Below are positions 35,156-44,327 of a stretch of 64,000 nt of DNA, piece after piece (positions within the stretch are counted from its first letter, which is position 1; every line of letters starts with the position of its first letter). A model generated the notes under the pieces. The model was not told the origin of the DNA. It ran no database searches and worked only from the letters and a program-made list of their open reading frames with translations. Source of the DNA: BS150m-G50 sp964517435 (GTDB lineage: Bacteria > CAIWAD01 > BS150m-G50); the NCBI GenBank assembly GCA_964517435.1, contig CAZFEC010000006.1, positions 22,329 through 86,328 of the forward strand, given 5' to 3'. Position numbers and translations under genes: made by a program.

Positions 35156-36147
35156 GCCATTTCCTCCACCTTCTCCGCTGCCGCGTTCTGGTTCTGCGCG
35201 AACCAATCCCGCCAATCACCCAGTAGAGTCGTGGCCTCCTCCCAGTAAGCGTCATGTTGCTGCTCCGGCGGCAGTTGCCCGGCGAATTTGACCAGGTCGG
35301 CGCGCCGGAGTTGCGTCAACAGGCGCGAATGAAGTTGCTCCGCGGGCAAATGCTCCACCAGCAGACGTTCGATTTCGCCGGTGGTCATCTCCGCGACCGC
35401 GACGCCGGTCATCCATTCGAGATAACGTCGCACGACGAGACTGATTCGGAAGTAATGCTCGATAACCTCGCCCCGCTGCCAGAGCTTGGCTTCCCGCACC
35501 GCGTAGAGCTGTTCCAGCGCGCGTTCCCAGGGTGGGCGCGTCTCTACCGGGAGCAACGGCAGTGCCGGTTGTCCGCGCCGCAGCAGTTTTCGCAGCAGAA
35601 GCACGCCCAGCCAGACCAGGAGGATGACGCCCGCGGCCCAGAGTGCGTAGCGGGTCAGATCGCGCCAGGAAAGGGGACGCTCCTGCGGCGGATAGATATC
35701 GAGCAGCTCCGCCACCGCGCTGTCACGGGGCGCGGCGGTCTGCGCGACGGAGTCTCGTACGGTGTTCACCAGTACCGCCAGTGAATCGGTCTGGAGGGTG
35801 AAAACCGTGGAGTCGCGGCGATCGAGAAAAGGAAACGGGAAGGCGGGTACCACCTGGCGCCCCAGCTCGTATACCGCCAGCGTCAGCTCCTGCCTGTCCG
35901 CGGCGGTCTGGCTGTCGGCCAGCACCTGGAAGGAGCCCAGTTTGCGACCGGACCAGTCCGGCCAGAGCGGTTGGTATTCTTCGGTGGCGGTGGTGGTGAT
36001 CCGCAGGCGGAGCCAGTCGCCGATCGTGCACGTATCGCGGTCCAACTCCACCTCGACCGTGCAACCGGCTGCGGCCGGGGCAGTGCCGGGAAGCAGCAGC
36101 AGACCGGCGCAGGCAAACCACAACAGACGGCGGAGCAAGCTCTTCAT
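35152..36147 (-). CDS. Bat-operon membrane protein with N-terminal beta domain and cytoplasmic helical domain
   Basis: A 331-residue protein: signal peptide, periplasmic beta domain (about 30-155), one helix (about 168-188, LWAAGVILLVWLGVLLL) and a cytoplasmic helical region rich in charged residues (about 205-331). A gene of this design between DUF58 and BatA is common in such operons and resembles DUF4381-type proteins, with a BatD-like half in the periplasm. It overlaps both neighbours by four bases. I cannot assign a function beyond membership of the MoxR-Bat complex. Confidence 0.7.
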   Translation of the reverse strand: MKSLLRRLLWFACAGLLLLPGTAPAAAGCTVEVELDRDTCTIGDWLRLRITTTATEEYQPLWPDWSGRKLGSFQVLADSQTAADRQELTLAVYELGRQVVPAFPFPFLDRRDSTVFTLQTDSLAVLVNTVRDSVAQTAAPRDSAVAELLDIYPPQERPLSWRDLTRYALWAAGVILLVWLGVLLLRKLLRRGQPALPLLPVETRPPWERALEQLYAVREAKLWQRGEVIEHYFRISLVVRRYLEWMTGVAVAEMTTGEIERLLVEHLPAEQLHSRLLTQLRRADLVKFAGQLPPEQQHDAYWEEATTLLGDWRDWFAQNQNAAAEKVEEMA

Positions 36148-36998
36148 CGGCGTCCCGCCCGCTGCTTGAAGAAACGGATGATAGGCTTGATATACGAAGC
36201 CGCGGTGCTGACTTCGATGACATCCACACGGGAGCGCTGGCAGGCCAGTTGGAACTGCAGGTGCCACTCCTCGCGCTCCCGCTTGAAACCGCGGCGTAAT
36301 CGGCGCGACCCGGCGTGCAGCCAGGCGTGCTTGCCCGCCTCCAGGTCCTCCAGCCGCAGGAAACCGTGGCCAGGCAGCGTCTCCTCCCAGGGATCACTGA
36401 CCGCGAGTGCGATCACATCGTGACGTTTGCGCAGGATGCGGAGCGGCTTTTCGAAATCGGCGGCGAGAAAATCGGAGACGAGAAAGACGATGCCGCGTTT
36501 CTTAAGCAGACGGTTGAGGTGCTGCAGACTGCCGCCGATATCGGTGCCCCGCCCCTGCGGCCGCCAGTACAACAGATGGCGGATGATAGTCAGGATGTGG
36601 GAATTGCCCTTGTCGGGTGGTATGAATTTCTCGATACGATCGCTGAACAGGAGCAGTCCGACCTTGTCGTTGTTGCGGATCGCGGAGAAAGCCAGTACGG
36701 CGCAGATCTCCGTGATCAGCTCCCGTTTGAGCGGACCGGCGGCGCCGAAATTCTCCGAAGCGGAGATATCGACCGCCAGAATTACCGTCAACTCCCGCTC
36801 CTCCTGGAAGACCTTGACGTACGGATGTCCCATGCGGGCGGTGACGTTCCAGTCGATCTGCCGGATGTCGTCTCCCTGGATGTATTCGCGCACCTCGGCG
36901 AAGTCCATCCCCCGTCCTTTAAAGACGGAGTGGTACTCGCCGCTGAAGAGATCGCGAACGATGGCGCGGGTGGATATCTCCACCCGGCGCACTTTGCG
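36144..36998 (-). CDS. DUF58 domain protein (N terminus lost in assembly gap)
   Basis: The last 284 residues of a DUF58 protein, missing perhaps ten residues at its start because of the N run at 36999. The signature GEYHSVFKGRGMDFAEV followed by YIQGDDIRQIDWNVTARMG is exact for the family, and a vWA-like metal site (LAVDISASENFG) follows. These proteins work with MoxR ATPases. It ends overlapping the next gene by four bases. It appears joined in frame to MoxR only through the N run and should not be read as a fusion. Confidence 0.9.
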   Translation of the reverse strand, partial: RKVRRVEISTRAIVRDLFSGEYHSVFKGRGMDFAEVREYIQGDDIRQIDWNVTARMGHPYVKVFQEERELTVILAVDISASENFGAAGPLKRELITEICAVLAFSAIRNNDKVGLLLFSDRIEKFIPPDKGNSHILTIIRHLLYWRPQGRGTDIGGSLQHLNRLLKKRGIVFLVSDFLAADFEKPLRILRKRHDVIALAVSDPWEETLPGHGFLRLEDLEAGKHAWLHAGSRRLRRGFKREREEWHLQFQLACQRSRVDVIEVSTAASYIKPIIRFFKQRAGRR

Positions 36999-37098
36999 NN
37001 NNNNNNNNNNNNNNNNNNNNNNNNNNNNNNNNNNNNNNNNNNNNNNNNNNNNNNNNNNNNNNNNNNNNNNNNNNNNNNNNNNNNNNNNNNNNNNNNNN
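36999..37098. other. Assembly gap (100 N)
   Basis: Exactly 100 N. It hides the C-terminal end of the MoxR gene (about 15-20 residues by family length) and the start of the DUF58 gene. Confidence 0.95.
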
Positions 37099-38039
37099 GT
37101 CACCTCTTCCGCTTCCGCCTCGAAGGTCACACCGATACGGTGACGCAGGATGTCGGGTGCCAGAATCTTGATGTCGTCCGGCACTACATAACCGCGCTTC
37201 TGGAGGAAGGCATGTGCCCGGGCCGCCTGCACCAGGTAGATGCCGGCGCGCGGGGAAGCGCCCCAGGCGATCAGAGCGGAGAGTTCCTCCAGCCGCTGTC
37301 CGCCCGGTTCCCGGGTGGCGAAGACCAGGTCCAGCACGTAGTCTTCGATCTTCCGCTCGACAATGATATCGTTCAGCAGCTGCCGGGCCTGTAGTACCTG
37401 TTCCGGTTCGACGACGCTGCTCACCGCGGGGAGTTCGCGGGCGGTCATGCGGCGGATAATCTCCCTTTCCTCCTCCCTTTGCGGATAGCTGATGTCCAGC
37501 TTCAGCATGAAGCGGTCCACCTGCGCTTCCGGCAGCGGATAGGTGCCCTCCTGCTCGAGCGGGTTCTGCGTCGCGAGAACCAGAAACGGCTCCGGCAGGG
37601 GATAACTGTTGCCGGCGATCGTTACCTGCCGCTCCTGCATCGCTTCCAGCAGCGCCGACTGCACTTTGGCCGGCGAACGGTTAATCTCATCAGCCAGCAG
37701 CAGGTTGGTGAATACGGGACCCCGCTGGGTGGTGAAGCTGCCTTCCTTCTGATTATAGACCATCGTACCAATCAGGTCGGCGGGTAACAGGTCGGGTGTG
37801 AATTGAATGCGGCTGAAACTGGTGTCGATGATACCGGCGAGCGACTTGACCGCCATGGTTTTGGCCAATCCGGGAACTCCCTCCAGCAGGATGTGACCGT
37901 CGGCCAGCAAGCCGATCAGCAGCCGGTCGATCATGTAGCGCTGTCCGACTATCACCTTGCCGATTTCCGCGTAGACACTGTCCAGCCAGCCGCTTTCCAG
38001 CTCAATGCGGCGGGTCATCTCAACGGCATCACTCTGCAT
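37099..38039 (-). CDS. moxR: MoxR family AAA+ ATPase (C terminus lost in assembly gap)
   Basis: The first 313 residues of a MoxR AAA+ ATPase, nearly complete against a usual length near 330. Walker A is GVPGLAKT (54-61), Walker B LLLADEINRS (113-122), and sensor motif ATQNPLEQEGTYPLPEAQ follows. It is thought to act as a chaperone loading cofactors or assembling complexes with vWA partners. AAGGAGATATCG precedes the ATG. It leads the operon MoxR, DUF58, a 331-residue protein, BatA, BatB, BatC, BatD, BatE and a SPOR lipoprotein. Confidence 0.92.
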
Positions 38040-38233
38040 CGATATCTCCTTTTTGTCACTGGCGGCTTCTGCCGCAGCGAATCACGTTTACTATCTCATA
38101 CTATGATCTCAATCAACAGCCGCGCGACCCTTCGCCCGACCGGGCGGAAATGGTCACAGTTCCATAGCGCCGCGGTGAACTGCCGACGGCATCCAATAGA
38201 TATGCTTATGACGCCCGACGAAGCGCAATGTTC

Positions 38234-38277
38234 CCGAAAAAGAAAACCGAAATGCCGTCGGGACAGCATTCCGGTTT
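38234..38277 (-). terminator. Intrinsic terminator downstream of TPR lipoprotein
   Basis: On the minus strand a 12-bp stem AAACCGGAATGC/GCATTTCGGTTT (38277-38266 and 38255-38244, one G-U pair) and a 10-base loop, followed by TCTTTTT. It separates the TPR lipoprotein gene from moxR. Confidence 0.75.
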
Positions 38278-38300
38278 GATCTGGACATGTTCGTCGTCGT

Positions 38301-38687
38301 TTACTCTGTAGAGGTCGTCGTGGGAGGAATCAGCATCTCGATTTCCTCCACGCTTTTGCCGAGGTTGGCCAGCTCCCAGTTGGCGGAGTTGATCAGGTTG
38401 GTGTCGGCTGACTCACTGTAACGCTCGAGGAAGTGGTTGTAGTATTCGCGCGCCTTATCCAACTGGTCCAGTTCGTTGGCGTAAATGTAGCCCATCATGA
38501 AGGCGGCTTTGGGAGCCAGCTCACCTTCAGGATAATTGGTCAGCATCTGGTCGAAGGTGAAAACGGCTTCTTCAAACTTCTGAGCCTGGTACATCTCCTC
38601 CGCCTGCCGGTAAAGGTCGCCTTCCGCCACCTTCTTGCCACAGGCGATCAGCATCAGTAAAGTCAAAAAGATCGTCAGACGCTTCAT
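38301..38687 (-). CDS. Small TPR lipoprotein (YfiO/BamD-like repeat)
   Basis: A 128-residue lipoprotein with lipobox LIAC (Cys at 16) and about two TPR-like repeats (residues 25-110). FDQMLTNYPEGELAPKAAFMMGYIYANEL is the pattern seen in BamD and YbgF-type repeats. It is far shorter than BamD, so it is not the BAM component itself. It probably sits in the periplasm on a membrane and binds a partner. AAGGAGC lies five bases before the ATG. It stands alone between its terminator and the dnaK region. Confidence 0.78.
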   Translation of the reverse strand: MKRLTIFLTLLMLIACGKKVAEGDLYRQAEEMYQAQKFEEAVFTFDQMLTNYPEGELAPKAAFMMGYIYANELDQLDKAREYYNHFLERYSESADTNLINSANWELANLGKSVEEIEMLIPPTTTSTE

Positions 38688-38878
38688 AGTTGCTCCTTAT
38701 TATTTGGTGCTTTGAAATCCTGTGCTTGCGGGTAATAAGCCTGCTGCATTGACCGGCTTGAACCGCTGCAGTACCCGCCGCGGCGCTCCTGTCAGACCGC
38801 GGCCGGATAGCATCTCATTTTCGACTCAGATCCATGTCGATGCTCGATGAAAATGTCCGTTTGAAAACATCAAGTCAA

Positions 38879-38968
38879 GCATCGGTTAGCTTCGTTGCCG
38901 CTTGCGGCAACGCTTCAGGGTATTGCTGAGAAATGAACTGCGTATCGGTCATTCAATTGTAGCAATAC
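38879..38968. repeat. Palindromic repeat element, copy 2
   Basis: GCATCGGTTA opens the element, followed by a 7-bp hairpin GTTGCCG/CGGCAAC near 38895-38912 and an outer pair GTATTGCT (38920-38927) with AGCAATAC (38961-38968), inside which AATGA pairs with TCATT. Shares its opening and arm sequences with the element at 28218-28280. Confidence 0.45.
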
Positions 38969-39024
38969 TATATACCGTGACCTGCTCAGTTGCAAGACTT
39001 TTGCCGGTGTGAGCCGTCCATGAG

Positions 39025-39052
39025 AAAGCCCCCTTCTGCGGAGGGGGCTTTT
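39025..39052 (-). terminator. Terminator hairpin after dnaK
   Basis: A 10-bp stem AAAGCCCCCT/AGGGGGCTTT around a 7-base loop, about 20 bases past the dnaK stop. The T tract is short on both strands. Confidence 0.6.
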
Positions 39053-39072
39053 GATAGCAATCAGGCTGGTTT

Positions 39073-40986
<1,914 letters not shown>

Positions 40987-41077
40987 TGTCAAGCCTTTCT
41001 ATCTGATCCATTGTGGTTCGTGATTATGAAACGGGCGGGTAATCCCTGCACCGAGTTCATTTATCTGTCTTGACAAT

Positions 41078-41094
41078 TGCAAGCGGTGTGCCAA
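41078..41094 (-). promoter_or_regulatory. Sigma-54-like promoter upstream of dnaK
   Basis: On the minus strand TTGGCACACCGCTTGCA matches the consensus YTGGCACGRNNNTTGCW except at two less conserved positions; the key GG and GC pairs are present at the correct spacing. Transcription would start near 41067, giving an 80-base leader before the dnaK ATG. Confidence 0.5.
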
Positions 41095-41233
41095 TTCTGT
41101 AACACGTTGATAATACAACAATACACATGATGTAGCAGGCTATTGCAGACTGGAGATGCTGCCATCATGGCAGCGTAGTGGCAGACCCGTGTGTCAGGAT
41201 TGCAGGTTCTGGCAGGCTACTCTTCGAAACGCT

Positions 41234-41344
41234 AATGGACGCGAATGTTGAGTTGTGGGCTTTTCGGCCTCGGTATCGGAATCGGTATCGACTCTTTCTC
41301 CGACTCCCGATACCGATCCCGAATTCCGACAATTAGCGTCCATT
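41234..41344. repeat. Palindromic intergenic repeat, copy A
   Basis: Outer arms AATGGACGC (41234-41242) and GCGTCCATT (41336-41344), and inner arms ATCGGTATCG (41281-41290) and CGATACCGAT (41308-41317). It shares GGCCTCGGTATCGG and GCGTCCATTC with the stretch at 44219-44310. It lies between dnaK and the next secreted-protein gene. Confidence 0.6.
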
Positions 41345-41432
41345 CTTGCGCTTCCATGTACAAATCAAAATGCGAATCAGTTTATGCCCGATTTTACTAT
41401 TCTTGTTCATTCGTGGTTTCTCGATCTAACGT

Positions 41433-41460
41433 AAAAGCGGCCCGACTCTCGCCGGACCGC
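41433..41460 (-). terminator. Intrinsic terminator of the surface-protein operon
   Basis: On the minus strand GCGGTCCGGC/GTCGGGCCGC (10 pairs with two G-U, loop GAGA) followed by TTTT. It lies about 140 bases past the stop of the FQVDM-module protein. Confidence 0.6.
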
Positions 41461-41599
41461 CCATTGTTTTCAACGTTGCGATCCGTTTCAGATCACTTGA
41501 CCAGCACCCTCTTGCGCACAGCGCTCTGTCCAGCCGTTTCCAGCCGGATTCGCTTGTCAGCTTTTTGCATCTACCCAGACCTTCGAGCGCGTTTGACAG

Positions 41600-43054
41600 C
41601 TACTTCAGCAGCATCATCTTCTTGGTGACAGAGTAATCGCCAGCTGTCAAACGGTAGAAGTACACTCCGCTGGCCAGGCCGGCGGCATTGAACTCCACCC
41701 GGTACTCGGAAGGAGTCTGCGCTTCATCTACGAGGCACGCCACCCGCTCACCCATCAGATTGTAGACGGCCAGCTGGACCGGGCCGGGAACGGCCAGATT
41801 GTAGCTGATCGTGGTGGTGGGATTGAAGGGATTGGGATAGTTGGCGTGAAGTTGAAAAGCTGCGGGGACACCCTGAATATCGCCGACCGCGTACCAATCG
41901 CTCTGGCTGCCGAACATGTCCGGCGGATCGATGACGAAGGTGCTCTCGGCGTCGTCGATCTCGATTTCATGGTTTTCCGCGAAGCCGGCCTCGTTGTCAC
42001 CGCCGTTGATGCCGTACTTGTAGATAAGCTCCCGCGGATCGCCGGTGTAGAACGGTACCGTGCAGGTGTAGAGGATACCATTCTCGGTAGTTGCCTGGTA
42101 TTCCTCGCCGAAGTCGCACCAGGGCCATTCGTTGAAGAAACCGGCGCAGGCGACGTAGAGAATATCCTCCGGATCGACAACGGTTTCACCACAGGCTTCG
42201 ATCGTCTGGCCGTCCAGGAGATTCCAGAGCGCCGGCTGGATATTCACCTGGAAGACGACATCGACATCCTGGGAGATGATGTCATCCCAGCCCATGTTGC
42301 TGAAGAAGACTTCCTCCAGCTCGATCTCGCCGTAGCCGTTCTCATTTTCATCCGGTAGATCGAGTTCCGGCGTGAAGGAGCGGTTGTCGTTCTGCTCCCA
42401 CTGCGGGTCATCCTGGTTACCGTCCGGCAGCCAGACATACTTGAACTCGCTCGGCGTGCCGGACTCCACCTGGTCGAACTGAACCAGCAGATCGTAATGG
42501 CCTTCCATGCCGGTAACCTGGTTCATGACCGGTCCGGGACCCCAACCGCCGAGGTTGGCATGAGCACCGCGGATGGTGATCAGATCGGTTTCCGGATCGA
42601 AGGTGCCGAGCGCGATCAACACGGTCATATCCACCTGGAAGAGCACCTCGACGTCGCAGGGATCACCGGCGGAGTCGTTGTCATCAAAGAAAACGACATC
42701 AAGCATGGTGTCAGTTTCCGGGACCACGAAGTTACGGTTGCTGATCGATTCCCAGACGTCCCCTTCGGTCGTCACCATGACATACTTGAACTCCTGGGTC
42801 AAACCGATGTCACCGTCCCCGAATACCCAGTCGCCCTGGTAGACGCCCTCGCCGTTATCGATACAGGTCGGATCGGTGCCGCTCCAGCCGTTGAAGTCGC
42901 CTCGTACTACGACGATATCGTTGACGGGATCGAAGTTGCCCAGCGCAATCTGGACCGTCATATCCACCTGGAAGGTGACGGTAACGTCGGCGAAGGCGGT
43001 CGAACTCAGACCGAGCAGCAGTGCCAGTGGAACCAAAAATCTCTTTTTAAGCAT
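41600..43054 (-). CDS. Secreted protein with three FQVDM (starch-binding-like) modules and C-terminal sorting domain
   Basis: A 484-residue exported protein. After a signal peptide (about 1-22) come three modules opening with V.V.FQV(D/N)M (near residues 25, 138 and 263). Each is followed by a strand-rich segment with GxFNxW or a related form (RGDFNGWSG, AGFFNEWPW) and a YK pair. This resembles the CBM20/CBM48 type of glucan-binding fold. The last 80 residues form a sorting domain with NYPNPFNPTTTISYNL, ending in KKMMLLK as in type IX secretion cargo. It is the last gene of a four-gene minus-strand unit. GGAGGATGAT precedes the ATG. Carbohydrate binding is inferred, not shown. Confidence 0.8.
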   Translation of the reverse strand: MLKKRFLVPLALLLGLSSTAFADVTVTFQVDMTVQIALGNFDPVNDIVVVRGDFNGWSGTDPTCIDNGEGVYQGDWVFGDGDIGLTQEFKYVMVTTEGDVWESISNRNFVVPETDTMLDVVFFDDNDSAGDPCDVEVLFQVDMTVLIALGTFDPETDLITIRGAHANLGGWGPGPVMNQVTGMEGHYDLLVQFDQVESGTPSEFKYVWLPDGNQDDPQWEQNDNRSFTPELDLPDENENGYGEIELEEVFFSNMGWDDIISQDVDVVFQVNIQPALWNLLDGQTIEACGETVVDPEDILYVACAGFFNEWPWCDFGEEYQATTENGILYTCTVPFYTGDPRELIYKYGINGGDNEAGFAENHEIEIDDAESTFVIDPPDMFGSQSDWYAVGDIQGVPAAFQLHANYPNPFNPTTTISYNLAVPGPVQLAVYNLMGERVACLVDEAQTPSEYRVEFNAAGLASGVYFYRLTAGDYSVTKKMMLLK

Positions 43055-43145
43055 ATCATCCTCCAAAACTTTCCTGTCTGAACCTGTTCAGGTCGGTTAC
43101 AAGCACCTCGAACAAGCGCCATTTATACAGTGAAATGAATCAATA

Positions 43146-44198
43146 TTACCAGATAAGTAGTATCGAAAAACGCTGGGTGTTGCCGAGCCGTCCGCGGTCC
43201 TGCCAGGCGAAGTCGACACCGAAGTCGAGTGCCCGGCTGAGGGGGATATGCAGGCCCGCGCCAGCGGTCAAGCCGCCTTCGCGATAAGGTAAGAAGAGAT
43301 GTTGAAAACCACAGCGAATAAAGAACCGTTCCCGGAAAGCGTATTCGGTTCCCAGGTTGACCGATTCATCGTTATCGATCGGATGCTCGGCGTCGATCGC
43401 CCAGGTCAGCCTGTGGTGGCGGCCCATGCGGAGCGGCTGCGCTACGCCCGCGCGGAAGATGAGCGGCAGCGGCCAGGTGTCGGTATGCAACTCCGTCACG
43501 GAAGCGGAGTTATTGCCGTCCTGGTCCGGATCCAGATCAACCCCGACGAAGAGATCCTGCCCCCGCATTCGCATGTCCTGACCCACGTTGCTCACGGTAA
43601 CGCCGATGCGCATGTCATTGAAGGGGCTGCGGAACAGCGTACCGACATCGAAGGCGACGGAAGTGGCCCGTTCGTGCCAGATCTTCTCCTCGATGTACTT
43701 GAGGGAGCCGCCCAGCGAAAAGCGATCCGTGAAATTGACGCCGTAGCTGAAGGCGAGCGCCAGCTGATGGGAAAGGAACAGCTCGCCGGTTCCCTCCGGT
43801 TCGTCGATCGTGGTCACCTCCATCTCGCCGACATCCAGCAGCGTCATCGCCGCGCCGACCGACTGATGGCGGGTCAGGGGGAAGAGGAACCCGGCGTAGT
43901 CGAAGGTCATACCGGCGAACATCTGTTCCCGCACCAGCAGAATCTGCGACCGGTCCAGGCGTGAAATGCCGGCCGGATTCCAGTAGAGGGCAGTGGCGTC
44001 ATCCGCCAGGCCGACAAAAGCGCCTCCCATGCCCTGGGCGCGGGAACCGACGCAGATGGTCAGAAACGGCGCGGCCGTGGTTCCTACCTTGGAGAGCGCC
44101 CAGGCGGTACCGGCCGGACAGCTCACCAGGACGATAGCCAGCAGCCAGTGCAGCAGGCGGCGGTTAAAGTTGATACTGGTTTTGATCTTCATGCTCAT
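43146..44198 (-). CDS. PorV/PorQ-family outer membrane protein
   Basis: A 350-residue beta-barrel-like protein with signal peptide (about 1-35) and the family hallmark GSRAQGMGGAFVGLADDATALYWNPAG (residues 51-77 approx.), as in PorV, PorQ and UPF0164 proteins. Alternating hydrophobic strands continue to a C-terminal end FSILLIW. In Bacteroidetes PorV is the shuttle that carries sorted cargo from the type IX translocon; many FCB genomes have several paralogs next to cargo genes. Here it lies between a large secreted protein and the FQVDM protein, which supports a role in their export or anchoring. Confidence 0.85.
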   Translation of the reverse strand: MSMKIKTSINFNRRLLHWLLAIVLVSCPAGTAWALSKVGTTAAPFLTICVGSRAQGMGGAFVGLADDATALYWNPAGISRLDRSQILLVREQMFAGMTFDYAGFLFPLTRHQSVGAAMTLLDVGEMEVTTIDEPEGTGELFLSHQLALAFSYGVNFTDRFSLGGSLKYIEEKIWHERATSVAFDVGTLFRSPFNDMRIGVTVSNVGQDMRMRGQDLFVGVDLDPDQDGNNSASVTELHTDTWPLPLIFRAGVAQPLRMGRHHRLTWAIDAEHPIDNDESVNLGTEYAFRERFFIRCGFQHLFLPYREGGLTAGAGLHIPLSRALDFGVDFAWQDRGRLGNTQRFSILLIW

Positions 44199-44218
44199 AG
44201 GTAACTCAGTTTCTTACG

Positions 44219-44310
44219 GGCCTCGGTATCGGTCTCGGGAATCGAATTCAAGTAGCGATTCCGATTCCGAACTCCGATTCCGAATCTTAAGCATTCGCGT
44301 CCATTCGCGG
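44219..44310. repeat. Palindromic intergenic repeat, copy B
   Basis: Shares GGCCTCGGTATCGG (44219-44232) and GCGTCCATTC (44297-44306) with copy A at 41234-41344; the centre is made of degenerate GATTCCGA units. It sits between two genes of the same operon. Confidence 0.55.
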
Positions 44311-44327
44311 TTTAATGATTTATCCCA

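Larger units (their letters stand above)
38688..39072. other. Intergenic stretch with repeat and dnaK terminator
   Basis: 385 bases between the TPR lipoprotein start and the dnaK stop. It holds the promoter region of the lipoprotein gene (no clear boxes), a palindromic repeat element at 38879-38968, and the dnaK terminator at 39025-39052. No gene is supported. Confidence 0.5.

Noticed and set aside
36144..38039. A single 631-residue MoxR-DUF58 fusion protein
   Set aside because: The two halves are joined only through 100 N. Both families are normally separate neighbouring genes, and the expected MoxR end and DUF58 start fall inside the gap.
41070..41098. A plus-strand TTGACA promoter opposite the dnaK leader
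   Set aside because: The matching -10 (AATTCT) is poor and no plus-strand gene or RNA follows.
40987..41100. CIRCE heat-shock operator upstream of dnaK
   Set aside because: No TTAGCACTC-N9-GAGTGCTAA-like inverted repeat is present on either strand.
41245..41628. A 127-codon frame upstream of dnaK
   Set aside because: It crosses a palindromic repeat and a terminator and has a random-looking, serine-rich product.
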